Shown piece by piece: positions 33,490-40,548 of a DNA stretch of 45,482 bases. The DNA is from Bacteroidia bacterium (lineage in GTDB: Bacteria > Bacteroidota > Bacteroidia > SXHM01). The stretch is from positions 1-45,482 of the forward strand of contig JAGVLY010000108.1 in assembly GCA_020054035.1 (NCBI GenBank), in the 5' to 3' direction. Below the pieces are notes generated by a model, which had not been told where the DNA came from, made no database searches, and worked only from the letters and a program-made list of their open reading frames with translations. Positions within the stretch are counted from its first letter, which is position 1. Each line of letters starts with the position of its first letter. Made by a program: the position numbers and the translations under genes.

Positions 33490-34368
33490 ATGCAAACACT
33501 AAACTCCTATCAGGTACATTATAAAGAAGAACGATATTTCAGAATAAAGCTGTTTTTCACTGTTCTGTTTTATGCAGTTCTTGGATATGGGCTTTATATT
33601 GGTGTTGCATGGTTAGATTTTAAAATTTTATTTTTTATTGGTTTTTACATTGCGCTTATTGCACTGATACTACTTTTCAGAATGGGACTTTTAGTGGGTT
33701 ACCTTAGGGGTAATGCAATAAAAATAACTAAGGAACAATTTCCTGATATTTACAGAATAGCAGAAAGCCAGTCAAGTGCATTAGGTTTGACAAAAGTTCC
33801 TGAAATTTATTTGCTTGAAGCGGGTGGTTTACTCAATGCGTTCGCTACCCGGTTTTTAGGTCGTAACTATGTTATTTTATATTCTGATATTTTTGAAGAA
33901 GCCTATGAAAACAATCTTGAAAGTCTTGAATTTATTATTGGACACGAACTCGGACACATTAAACGTAATCACATAAATAAAGAATTGCTGCTTCTGCCCT
34001 CTGCATTTGTTCCGTTTTTAAGTTGGGCATACTCAAGGGGCTGCGAATATACCTGCGATAGTATTGGTGCAGCACTTAGTCCGAAAGGTGCAACAACCGG
34101 ATTGCTGCTGCTTGCCTCGGGTAAAAAGCTTTACAATAAAGTGAATGTTAAAACATTTACGCAGCAAAACATAACAGAAGGTGGCTTTTGGGCATGGTTT
34201 GCAGAAAAAATATCAACGCATCCTAAACTAACAAAACGGGTTGCGGTATTTCAGCAACAAGAATTTATTGCAATGACACCTACTTTGAAACAAGAAACAC
34301 GTACTGAAACAAAAGAGTCGAAAAAAATAATTGAAGTAGAGAGCTATGATAGGTATATGCCGAGATAG
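33490..34368 (+). CDS. M48-family membrane metallopeptidase
   Basis: A 292-residue zinc protease of the HtpX/Ste24 (M48) type. Two transmembrane helices (about 20-42 and 45-68) are followed by the catalytic HELGH (152-156) and a third ligand, Glu186, in the CEYTCD motif. NAFAT (116-120) and the hydrophobic segment at 165-180 match other bacterial M48 enzymes. Such proteins process or degrade membrane proteins; the active site usually faces the cytoplasm. The C-terminal 40 residues are charged and unrelated to the core. It ends just before the first spacer repeat. Confidence 0.85.
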   Translation: MQTLNSYQVHYKEERYFRIKLFFTVLFYAVLGYGLYIGVAWLDFKILFFIGFYIALIALILLFRMGLLVGYLRGNAIKITKEQFPDIYRIAESQSSALGLTKVPEIYLLEAGGLLNAFATRFLGRNYVILYSDIFEEAYENNLESLEFIIGHELGHIKRNHINKELLLLPSAFVPFLSWAYSRGCEYTCDSIGAALSPKGATTGLLLLASGKKLYNKVNVKTFTQQNITEGGFWAWFAEKISTHPKLTKRVAVFQQQEFIAMTPTLKQETRTETKESKKIIEVESYDRYMPR

Positions 34369-34371
34369 ATA

Positions 34372-34485
34372 ACTAAGCAAAGGCATATATTTACTAAGCC
34401 TAATTGATGGCGTGCATCAGCAAAATAGGAAGGTAGTAAAGCAGTAGGCAGTAAAACAGAGCCCCATAGCAATAAGGGGCTTTTG
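34372..34485 (+). repeat. spacer repeat R1, with terminator
   Basis: About 95 bp starting at ACTAAGCAAAGGCATATATT is closely related to R2 (34849-34967). It ends in a hairpin GCCCC (34461-34465) / GGGGC (34476-34480) with a T-run. The TTTG of the T-run (34482-34485) is also the -33 element of the next promoter. Confidence 0.7.
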
Positions 34486-34513
34486 TTTTTATAAAGACAA
34501 TGAATTATCTTTG
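34482..34513 (+). promoter_or_regulatory. promoter of the coiled-coil gene
   Basis: TTTG (34482-34485), a 20-bp spacer and TATCTTTG (34506-34513) fit the Bacteroidota consensus. The ATG is at 34530, so the leader is about ten bases. Confidence 0.6.
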
Positions 34514-34529
34514 GTAAAAATTTACACCA

Positions 34530-34832
34530 ATGAACAACGAAGAAAGGCTAATTGAAGTAATGGCAGAACTTCTTGCCGAAGTACATGAAATGCGCACTGA
34601 TACTAAGGAGCAATTAGGCACACTCAACAATAAAATAGATGGTTTAAATTCCAGAGTTGATGGTTTAAACAACCGTGTTGATAAGGTTGAACAGGAAATG
34701 GTAAAAATGAATGTTCAGCTTGCCGAAAATTCACGTGCGATTATTAAACTTGCAGATAAGATTGAGATGATTCCTAATATAATAGAACGAATAATAAAAC
34801 TGGAAACAACAGTTTACAGAAAGGCATCCTGA
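34530..34832 (+). CDS. small coiled-coil protein
   Basis: A 100-residue protein made of one long coiled coil with a tandem repeat at about 34-55: IDGLNSRVDGLNNRVDKVEQ. Such heptads with V/L/N spacing trimerise or dimerise. Its family is not recognised; similar small coiled-coil proteins occur in many Bacteroidota. It has its own promoter and is flanked by two copies of the same spacer, so it may be a mobile or shuffled cassette. Confidence 0.65.
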   Translation: MNNEERLIEVMAELLAEVHEMRTDTKEQLGTLNNKIDGLNSRVDGLNNRVDKVEQEMVKMNVQLAENSRAIIKLADKIEMIPNIIERIIKLETTVYRKAS

Positions 34833-34848
34833 TTTAGATGTAAGCACA

Positions 34849-34967
34849 CTAAGCAAAGGCATTTATTTACTAAGTCTAATTGTGATGGCAAGCAGCAGGT
34901 AAACAGGAAGGTTGTAAAAGAGTAAGAAGAAAGTAGGCAGTAGCAGTAGGCAGTAAAAACAAAGCCC
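34849..34967 (+). repeat. spacer repeat R2
   Basis: A second copy of R1, starting CACTAAGCAAAGGCATTTAT. It shares the block TTTACTAAG(C/T)CTAATTG, GGAAGGT(A/T)GTAAA and the ending TAGGCAGTAAAA with R1, but has an extra run of GTAGGCAGTA-like sequence. It leads straight into a strong terminator and the promoter of the MazF-type toxin-antitoxin pair. Confidence 0.7.
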
Positions 34968-34996
34968 CGCGCCTTTGGCGCGGGGCTTTGTTTTTT
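34961..34996 (+). terminator. strong intrinsic terminator in spacer R2
   Basis: AAAGCCCCGCGCC (34961-34973), TTT loop and GGCGCGGGGCTTT (34977-34989) give a perfect 13-bp GC-rich stem followed by T-rich sequence. Confidence 0.9.
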
Positions 34997-35014
34997 ATAA
35001 AAGGGTTATATTTG
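34987..35014 (+). promoter_or_regulatory. promoter of the MazF-type toxin-antitoxin pair
   Basis: TTTG (34987-34990), inside the terminator tail, and TATATTTG (35007-35014), with a 16-bp spacer. The antitoxin ATG is at 35052. Confidence 0.55.
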
Positions 35015-35051
35015 CAGATAAAATTGAAACACAAATAATAAATTATACATA

Positions 35052-35249
35052 ATGAAAGGTATTGAACATAATCTTCCTGTAACTATTGAGCAGGTGCTTG
35101 CATGGGTTCGTCAATGCACAGCAAATGAGAAAAAAACATTACTTACCGAGTTAGTAAGCGATACACAGGCATTAATGTTTGCAAGTGAAAAAAGTCTTGC
35201 TAAAGATTGGTTAAGTAAAGAAGAGGATGAAGCCTGGAAAAATTTATGA
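35052..35249 (+). CDS. antitoxin of a type II MazF/PemK module (putative)
   Basis: A 65-residue, charged helical protein with no known fold visible beyond helices. It is called an antitoxin because it lies directly in front of a PemK/MazF toxin gene with an ATGA start/stop overlap. Its length, and its Glu/Lys-rich C-terminus (SKEEDEAWKNL), which could block the toxin's RNA site, fit. The N-terminal half could be a DNA-binding element, but no ribbon-helix-helix or AbrB signature is clear. Confidence 0.7.
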   Translation: MKGIEHNLPVTIEQVLAWVRQCTANEKKTLLTELVSDTQALMFASEKSLAKDWLSKEEDEAWKNL

Positions 35250-35563
35250 AAACTCAGGTTGTAATTATTCCTTTTCCATTTTCAGACCTTTCGGGAAGCA
35301 AGCGCAGACCAGCTCTTGTAATTGCCGATTGGGGCAGTGAAGATGTAATGCTGTGCCAGATTACGAGCAAAACAAAATCAGACGGATATGAAATAAATTT
35401 ATCTGACACAGACTTTAGTTCAGGAATGCTTCCGGTGCAAAGCAATATAAGACCAAACAAACTATTTACTGCCGATAAAAAATCAATAATTTCTGTTGCA
35501 GGAAAAATTTCTGACAAAAAATTCCGTGAAGTGGTAAGCCAAATTGTGAACTTGATTTCATAA
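35246..35563 (+). CDS. MazF/PemK-family endoribonuclease toxin
   Basis: A 105-residue toxin. The family blocks VIIPFPFSDLSGSKRRPALVI and the later VQSNIRPNKLFT are clear and the length is normal. MazF toxins cut mRNA at short sequences and stop growth when the antitoxin is lost. The start overlaps the antitoxin stop by four bases. The gene lies in accessory DNA just before the leucine-catabolic operon, between spacer R2 and a degenerate third spacer. Confidence 0.85.
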   Translation: MKTQVVIIPFPFSDLSGSKRRPALVIADWGSEDVMLCQITSKTKSDGYEINLSDTDFSSGMLPVQSNIRPNKLFTADKKSIISVAGKISDKKFREVVSQIVNLIS

Positions 35564-35591
35564 GGATTTTTAATCACGCTGCCACCAAGTT

Positions 35592-35640
35592 TAGTTTAGA
35601 TATAAGCGCACTCAGTCCCGCCTTTGGCGTGGGGCTTTTT
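35592..35640 (+). terminator. degenerate spacer copy R3 with terminator
   Basis: TTTAGATATAAGCGCACTCAG resembles the start of the R2 region (TTTAGATGTAAGCACACTAAG at about 34832-34852). It leads to a stem AGTCCCGCC-TTT-GGCGTGGGGCT (35614-35636, one mismatch and wobble pairs) and T5, a weaker copy of the R2 terminator. Confidence 0.6.
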
Positions 35641-35660
35641 ATTTAATAAAACTACGTGCG

Positions 35661-35682
35661 CTTAGTGCCCTTAGTGGTAAAA
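35661..35682 (+). repeat. single arm of the CTTAGTG/CCTTAGTGGT intergenic repeat
   Basis: CTTAGTGCCCTTAGTGGTAA is similar to the right arm of the repeat at 41435-41460, upstream of the BKACE gene, and to a shorter match near 10365-10385. It sits in the leader of mccB. Confidence 0.4.
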
Positions 35683-35732
35683 ACTGTGCCTGTTAAAAAA
35701 AAACATAATTTCACAGCCCTGATTTCAGAAAT

Positions 35733-37325
35733 ATGTCAGTCTTTAAAACAAAAATAAACCGCAATTCCGACAGCTATAAAAACAATCTTGCATTGATGCA
35801 GGAGAAGATAAAAGAGCTGGATGGAAAAATGCAGGAAGCGCTTTTTCAGGGCGAAGAAAAATATCTTGCACGTACCAAAAAGGCAGGAAGATTATTAGCG
35901 CGTGAGCGCATTGAATTATTGCTTGACCGCGATTCGCCATTTATGGAATTATGTCCGTTAGCAGGTTGGGGAATGGATGGATTTGGTCCGGGCGGCACTA
36001 TCGTTTGCGGAATTGGTTTTGTAAGCGGAAGAATGTGCATGATTAACTCCAATGTAGGAACCATAAAAGGCGGAGCCATTGATTATGCTACGTTACAGAA
36101 AGGTTTGCGCATTGGTGAAATTGCGTTGGAAAACGGTTTGCCCGGAATTAATATGGTTGAATCGGCAGGTGCTAATCTTCCCGATCAGGCAAAGATTTTC
36201 AATTATGGCGGAGCTAATTTCCGCGAAATAACAAGGCGCTCAAAAGAAGGTATTCCAACCATTTCTATTGTTTTCGGAAATAGCACCGCAGGTGGTGCTT
36301 ACATTCCCGGAATGAGTGATTATGTGATTATGGTGAAGAACGAAGCCAAAGTTTTTCTTGCAGGACCACCGCTTGTAAAAATGGCTACGAATGAAGTAAC
36401 GGATGAGGAAAGTCTGGGTGGAGCAAAAATGCACAGCACCGTTTCAGGCGTTTCGGATTACATGGCAGAAGATGAGTTGGATGCCTTGCGGTTAGCGAGA
36501 GAAATTCTCTCCAATCTTAAATCACCTCAGGAGAAAGAAAGTCTTGACATAAAAGAACCGCTTTACGATAAAGAAGAAATTCTTGGAGTTGTTTCAGCAG
36601 ATGTGCGCATTCCGTTTGACCAGCGTGAGTTGATTGCGCGGATTGTTGACGGTTCGGAATTTTCGGAATTTAAACCGCTTTACGGAAGTACATTAGTTAC
36701 AGGTTATGCAAGTGTTAATGGTTTCAGAATTGGAATTATAGCCAACAATGGAGTATTGTTTTCTGAGGCTGCAAATAAAGGCGCACAGTTTATTCAGCTT
36801 TGCAATCAGAATAATACACCCTTGCTTTTTCTGCAAAACATTACGGGCTTTATGGTGGGGAAGAAATATGAGGAAGAGGGAATTATTAAGAACGGGGCGA
36901 AACTGATTAATGCAGTCAGTAACTCAACTGTTCCTGCAATCACCATTATTACAGGAGCCAGTTATGGTGCAGGAAATTATGCCATGTGCGGAAGAGCTTA
37001 CAAACCACGGTTTTTGTTCAGCTACCCTCATTCTAAAATTGCTGTTATGGGTCCCGACCAGCTTGCAGGAGTGATGCAGATTATTGGTCGTGCTGCTGCT
37101 GAAAAATCAGGGATTTCTTATGATGAAGAACAAGGTAAACAGATGGCGCAATACATGGTGAAAGAAGCAGAAAAACAAAGCAACGCATGGTATGCAAGCG
37201 GTCAGTTGTGGGATGACGGAGTGATTGACCCGCGCGAAACAAGAAATTATTTAAAGATGTGTATGGATGTAATTCATAACACAGAGTTCAAAGGTGCTGA
37301 AGGGTTTGGGGTGTTTAGAATGTAG
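35733..37325 (+). CDS. mccB: acyl-CoA carboxylase carboxyltransferase (methylcrotonyl-CoA type)
   Basis: A 530-residue carboxyltransferase of the MCC/PCC beta type. It carries two acyl-CoA carboxylase modules: the N-terminal GMDGFGPGGTIVCG and NMVESAGANLPDQ, then FGNSTAGGAYIPGMSDY, and the C-terminal NNGVLFSEAANKGAQF, LQNITGFMVGKKYEEEGIIKNGAKL and GASYGAGNYAMCGRAY. The FMVGKKYEEEGIIKNGAK segment and the neighbourhood (mccA, hydratase, BKACE, isovaleryl-CoA dehydrogenase-like) point to 3-methylcrotonyl-CoA rather than propionyl-CoA as substrate. It forms the carboxylase with the biotin subunit encoded at 37989, from which it is separated by an ORF6N gene. Confidence 0.9.
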   Translation: MSVFKTKINRNSDSYKNNLALMQEKIKELDGKMQEALFQGEEKYLARTKKAGRLLARERIELLLDRDSPFMELCPLAGWGMDGFGPGGTIVCGIGFVSGRMCMINSNVGTIKGGAIDYATLQKGLRIGEIALENGLPGINMVESAGANLPDQAKIFNYGGANFREITRRSKEGIPTISIVFGNSTAGGAYIPGMSDYVIMVKNEAKVFLAGPPLVKMATNEVTDEESLGGAKMHSTVSGVSDYMAEDELDALRLAREILSNLKSPQEKESLDIKEPLYDKEEILGVVSADVRIPFDQRELIARIVDGSEFSEFKPLYGSTLVTGYASVNGFRIGIIANNGVLFSEAANKGAQFIQLCNQNNTPLLFLQNITGFMVGKKYEEEGIIKNGAKLINAVSNSTVPAITIITGASYGAGNYAMCGRAYKPRFLFSYPHSKIAVMGPDQLAGVMQIIGRAAAEKSGISYDEEQGKQMAQYMVKEAEKQSNAWYASGQLWDDGVIDPRETRNYLKMCMDVIHNTEFKGAEGFGVFRM

Positions 37326-37438
37326 AACTTGAGGTGCCAATTTGGTATCTCAAGTTCTTAAATAAAATTGGAGGTCACAATTTGTGACCTCCAATAAGAT
37401 TGAAAATTAAAATTTGATATCACAAATTGTGATATCAA
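37324..37438. repeat. three palindromes upstream of the ORF6N gene (P1-P3)
   Basis: P1 (37324-37358) has 17-bp arms around a central T and two mismatches that would pair as G-U in RNA. P2 (37367-37395) is a perfect 29-bp palindrome with arms ATTGGAGGTCACAA/TTGTGACCTCCAAT. P3 (37414-37438) is a perfect 25-bp palindrome with arms TTGATATCACAA/TTGTGATATCAA. All three share a centre of the CAATTTG or CAAATTG kind, and P2 and P3 share ...CACAA/TTGTG... The ORF6N ATG follows eight bases after P3. Confidence 0.9.
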
Positions 37439-37446
37439 GATAAAAA

Positions 37447-37992
37447 ATGGCAAAAACTAAAGTTGCAGTTTCTATTCCGGATGAAAATATTCTTTCTAGA
37501 ATATATGTTATTCGTGGGGAAAAAGTAATGCTTGACCGCGACCTCGCTGAGTTATATGGTATAGAGACAAAAGTATTTAAACAACAAGTCAAAAGGAATT
37601 TGGCTCGTTTTCCAGAAGACTTTATGTTTCAACTTACAAAAGAAGAATTTGAAGATTGGAGGTCACAATTTGTGACCTCCAATTCAGGAGATAAAATGGG
37701 GTTGCGTTATGCTCCATTTGCTTTCACTGAGTTGGGTGTATCAATGCTTTCAAGTGTTCTTAACAGCGAAAGAGCTATTAAAACCAATATTCAAATCATT
37801 CGTTTGTTCACAAAAATGCGTAAACTGATTTTATCACAAAAGCACCTATATGATAAGATTGTGAATATTGAAAAACGGGTAGATTTACATGATGGACAAA
37901 TCACCGGATTATTTGAATTGATTGAAAAATCACAAGAAATGAAACCTGAACCAAGAAAGAAAATTGGTTTTAAAAGAACAGGCGAAGAATGA
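37447..37992 (+). CDS. ORF6N-domain DNA-binding protein
   Basis: A 181-residue protein of the KilA-N/Bro-related ORF6N group, known from phages and mobile elements. ORF6N spans about 10-100: ILSRIYVIRGEKVMLDRDLAELYGIETKVFKQQVKRN, FPEDFMFQLT, the WRSQFVTSN loop (71-79) and LRYAPFAFTELGVSML. The end is a coiled-coil-like helix and a basic tail. It lies between mccB and mccA and its stop overlaps the mccA ATG (ATGA). The WRSQFVTSN codons are themselves the perfect 29-bp palindrome found upstream as P2. It may regulate itself or be a parasitic gene in the operon. Confidence 0.9.
   Translation: MAKTKVAVSIPDENILSRIYVIRGEKVMLDRDLAELYGIETKVFKQQVKRNLARFPEDFMFQLTKEEFEDWRSQFVTSNSGDKMGLRYAPFAFTELGVSMLSSVLNSERAIKTNIQIIRLFTKMRKLILSQKHLYDKIVNIEKRVDLHDGQITGLFELIEKSQEMKPEPRKKIGFKRTGEE
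37655..37683. repeat. P4: exact copy of palindrome P2 inside the ORF6N gene
   Basis: The 29 bases are identical to 37367-37395 and encode W71 to N79. The arms are ATTGGAGGTCACAA/TTGTGACCTCCAAT with T in the centre. Confidence 0.95.
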
Positions 37993-39974
37993 CAAAAATT
38001 AAAAAAATACTGATTGCCAACCGTGGTGAAATAGCCATCCGAATTGCACGCACAGCACAGGACATGGGCATTATAAGCGTTGCAGTTTATTCCGATGCAG
38101 ATAAAAATGCCTTGTTTGTGAAATCAATGGACGAGGCAATTTGCATTGGCGGAACACATGCGTCTGAAAGTTACCTGGTTCAGGATAAAATTATTGATGC
38201 TGCAAAACGTTCAGGTGCTGATGCTATTCACCCGGGATATGGTTTTCTGTCTGAGAATGCTTCGTTTGCTAAACGTTGTAAGGATGAAGGAATTATTTTT
38301 ATTGGCCCATCACACAAAGCAATTGAAAAGCTTGGTTCTAAAATGGGAGCAAAGGAAATAGCGGTGAAAGCAGGCGTTCCTGTTGTTCCTGGTTATAGTG
38401 GCGAAGACCAGAATTTTGATCGTTTTAAATATGAGGCCGGTGAAATTGGTTTTCCGATTTTATTGAAAGCAAGTGCAGGTGGAGGCGGGAAAGGAATGCG
38501 CATCGTCAATAAAGCATCGGAACTGAAAGAAGCCTTTGAAGCAGCAAAGCGCGAAGCTGAAAAGAGTTTTGGTGACGGCACGTTGTTAATGGAAAAATAT
38601 TTTCCGTCAGCAAAGCATATAGAGTTCCAGATTTTTGGTGATACGCATGGTACTTACACACACTTTTTTGATCGTGAATGTTCCATGCAAAGGCGCTACC
38701 AGAAGGTGATTGAAGAAAGTCCTTCACCTTCGCTTACTCCCGAATTGCGCGAGCAAATGGGGAGTGCATCTGTTGAACTTGCTCGTGCTGTTAAATACAC
38801 CAGCGCAGGCACGGTTGAATTTCTTTTTATTCCTGCTTCTGAAAATCAGGAAGCAGCATTTTATTTTCTGGAAGTAAATGCGCGACTACAGGTGGAGCAT
38901 CCCGTTACCGAAGCGGTAACATGGCTTGATCTGGTGCGTTTGCAGATTGAAGTAGCACAGGGAATGCCTTTACAATTTACCAACGAAAATGTGCAGCAGG
39001 TTGGTCACGCTATTGAATGTAGAATTTGTGCAGAAGACCCTGAAAATAATTTCTTCCCTGCAACGGGTGAGTTGTTGTATTATCAGGAACCGCATTTGCC
39101 AAACATGCGCTACGACAGTGGTGTGATGACCGGCTCGGAAGTAAGTGTGTTCTATGATTCTATGATTTCAAAAGTTATTTCGTTTTCTGAAAAACGGGAA
39201 AGCGCCATTACACACATGGTTCATGCGCTCAAGAAAATGAGCATCCTTGGTATTACCACCAACAAAGACTTTCTGATTGAATTAATTAACAATCCATCGT
39301 TTATTGACGGCAGTTTTGATACCAAATTAATAGAGCGTGAATACAGCTCCTATAAAAGAGAAGTTTCTGAAAGTGTGTTAATGGAAATGGCCATCGTGGC
39401 GACTATTCATGATTTTTTAGATCGGAATATGGGACACAGTTACCCACCCGGATTACTTGGCTGGAGAAACATTTTCTATCAGCATCAATTCTTTCAGTTG
39501 GACTACAACGGTAGGGAGCTTAAGGTTGAATACGCGTATTTACAGAAAGGTAAATTTGATTTCAAAATCGGTGAAAATAAATTCTCTGTTGAAACAGGTG
39601 AAAATCATAAAAATCTTCTTGCGTGTAGTATTGATGGTCACCGCAAACATTTTTTCATTGCCAGAAATAAGGAAGAAATTTTTGTGCAGCATCCAACAGA
39701 AGGCACATTTAAATTCAAAGAAATTCCTCGCTTTCCTGAACCAGGAGCAGGTGATTCTAAAAGCGGATATGTTGCACCTATGCCCGGTGAAATTATTAAA
39801 GTATTGGTAAAAGCAGGAGATAAGGTTCAAAGCGGGAAAGGCTTATTGGTAATGAGTTCTATGAAAATGGAAACTACTATTGAGGCGCATGCTGATGGTG
39901 AAGTGGAAGAAGTTTTTGTAAGCGATAAAAACTTTGTGGAAGCCGGAACTGTTTTATTAAAAATGAAAGAATGA
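37989..39974 (+). CDS. mccA: methylcrotonyl-CoA carboxylase biotin-containing (alpha) subunit
   Basis: A 661-residue protein with three parts. Biotin carboxylase (1 to about 450): KILIANRGEIAIRI, KASAGGGGKGMRI, and EVNARLQVEHPVTEAVTW. A BT domain (about 465-575) is specific to single-chain MCC/PCC-type subunits. The biotinyl domain is about 590-661, with the biotin acceptor K626 in SSMKMETT. It carboxylates biotin and passes CO2 to MccB, converting 3-methylcrotonyl-CoA to 3-methylglutaconyl-CoA in leucine breakdown. Its ATG overlaps the ORF6N stop (ATGA). Confidence 0.9.
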   Translation: MTKIKKILIANRGEIAIRIARTAQDMGIISVAVYSDADKNALFVKSMDEAICIGGTHASESYLVQDKIIDAAKRSGADAIHPGYGFLSENASFAKRCKDEGIIFIGPSHKAIEKLGSKMGAKEIAVKAGVPVVPGYSGEDQNFDRFKYEAGEIGFPILLKASAGGGGKGMRIVNKASELKEAFEAAKREAEKSFGDGTLLMEKYFPSAKHIEFQIFGDTHGTYTHFFDRECSMQRRYQKVIEESPSPSLTPELREQMGSASVELARAVKYTSAGTVEFLFIPASENQEAAFYFLEVNARLQVEHPVTEAVTWLDLVRLQIEVAQGMPLQFTNENVQQVGHAIECRICAEDPENNFFPATGELLYYQEPHLPNMRYDSGVMTGSEVSVFYDSMISKVISFSEKRESAITHMVHALKKMSILGITTNKDFLIELINNPSFIDGSFDTKLIEREYSSYKREVSESVLMEMAIVATIHDFLDRNMGHSYPPGLLGWRNIFYQHQFFQLDYNGRELKVEYAYLQKGKFDFKIGENKFSVETGENHKNLLACSIDGHRKHFFIARNKEEIFVQHPTEGTFKFKEIPRFPEPGAGDSKSGYVAPMPGEIIKVLVKAGDKVQSGKGLLVMSSMKMETTIEAHADGEVEEVFVSDKNFVEAGTVLLKMKE

Positions 39975-39986
39975 TTCTGTTTTTTG

Positions 39987-39994
39987 TAAATTTG
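39987..39994 (+). promoter_or_regulatory. -7 box in front of the RelE/ParE-type toxin-antitoxin pair
   Basis: TAAATTTG, an exact TAnnTTTG match 37 bp before the antitoxin ATG. The -33 region is unclear. It suggests the toxin-antitoxin pair, and possibly the hydratase behind it, can be transcribed independently of mccA. Confidence 0.45.
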
Positions 39995-40031
39995 AACAGG
40001 TCTTTAAAACGTATTTTTAACAATCAACAGA

Positions 40032-40265
40032 ATGAAAACAATAACATTAAAAATAGAAAACGAAAAGGATTTGGAATTAGTGAGGAATTTTCTTCGCACA
40101 ACTAAATTTAAAGATTCTATTGAAACTGTTGAAGATGAAGATAGTTTTAGTGATGAAGAGTTACAAGTATTCTCTGAACGCTGGGAAAAATATGAGAAGA
40201 ATCAATCTTCGGCTATTTCACTGAAAGACTTTAAAAATGAATTAAAAAATAAGTATGGCTTATAA
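40032..40265 (+). CDS. antitoxin of a RelE/ParE-type module (putative)
   Basis: A 77-residue, acidic protein with a C-terminal amphipathic helix (ERWEKYEKN ... LKDFKNELKNKYGL) that could bind the toxin. It is called an antitoxin because it immediately precedes a RelE/ParE toxin gene, overlaps it by 11 bp and has the right size. No clear DNA-binding motif was found. Confidence 0.75.
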   Translation: MKTITLKIENEKDLELVRNFLRTTKFKDSIETVEDEDSFSDEELQVFSERWEKYEKNQSSAISLKDFKNELKNKYGL

Positions 40266-40548
40266 AGTAAGCCTACTTGAAGAAGCTGCAGCAGAAGTAA
40301 TCAAGACAGCCCATTTTTATAAAGAAATAGACGAAAAATTAGCAAACGATTTATTAGAAAAGTTTTTTGAAGCCATTTCATACATTTCAAAAAGTCCATT
40401 TAATAATCAAGTAATTAAAAATAATTTCAGGAAATCAAATCTTAAAAGGTTTCCTTACAAAGTTGTTTACAGATTGAAGGAAAATGAAATAATAATAGTG
40501 GCGTTTGCTCATAGTAAACAGAAACCTCATTACTGGAAGAAACGATGA
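40255..40548 (+). CDS. RelE/ParE-superfamily toxin
   Basis: A 97-residue basic protein of the RelE/ParE fold. The features are the initial strand YKVSLLEEAAAEV, the helical hairpin KTAHFYKEIDEKLANDLLEKFFEAI, and the C-terminal strands RRFPYKVVY-like (KRFPYKVVYRLKENEIIIVAFAHSKQKPHYW). RelE members cut mRNA on ribosomes and ParE members poison gyrase; I cannot decide which from sequence alone. The stop codon overlaps the hydratase ATG (ATGA), so toxin translation is coupled to a metabolic gene. Confidence 0.85.
   Translation: MAYKVSLLEEAAAEVIKTAHFYKEIDEKLANDLLEKFFEAISYISKSPFNNQVIKNNFRKSNLKRFPYKVVYRLKENEIIIVAFAHSKQKPHYWKKR

Noticed and set aside
33490-35563. Prophage remnant interpretation for the accessory region
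   Set aside because: No integrase, capsid, terminase, tail or portal gene is visible; the genes are single cassettes and a peptidase.
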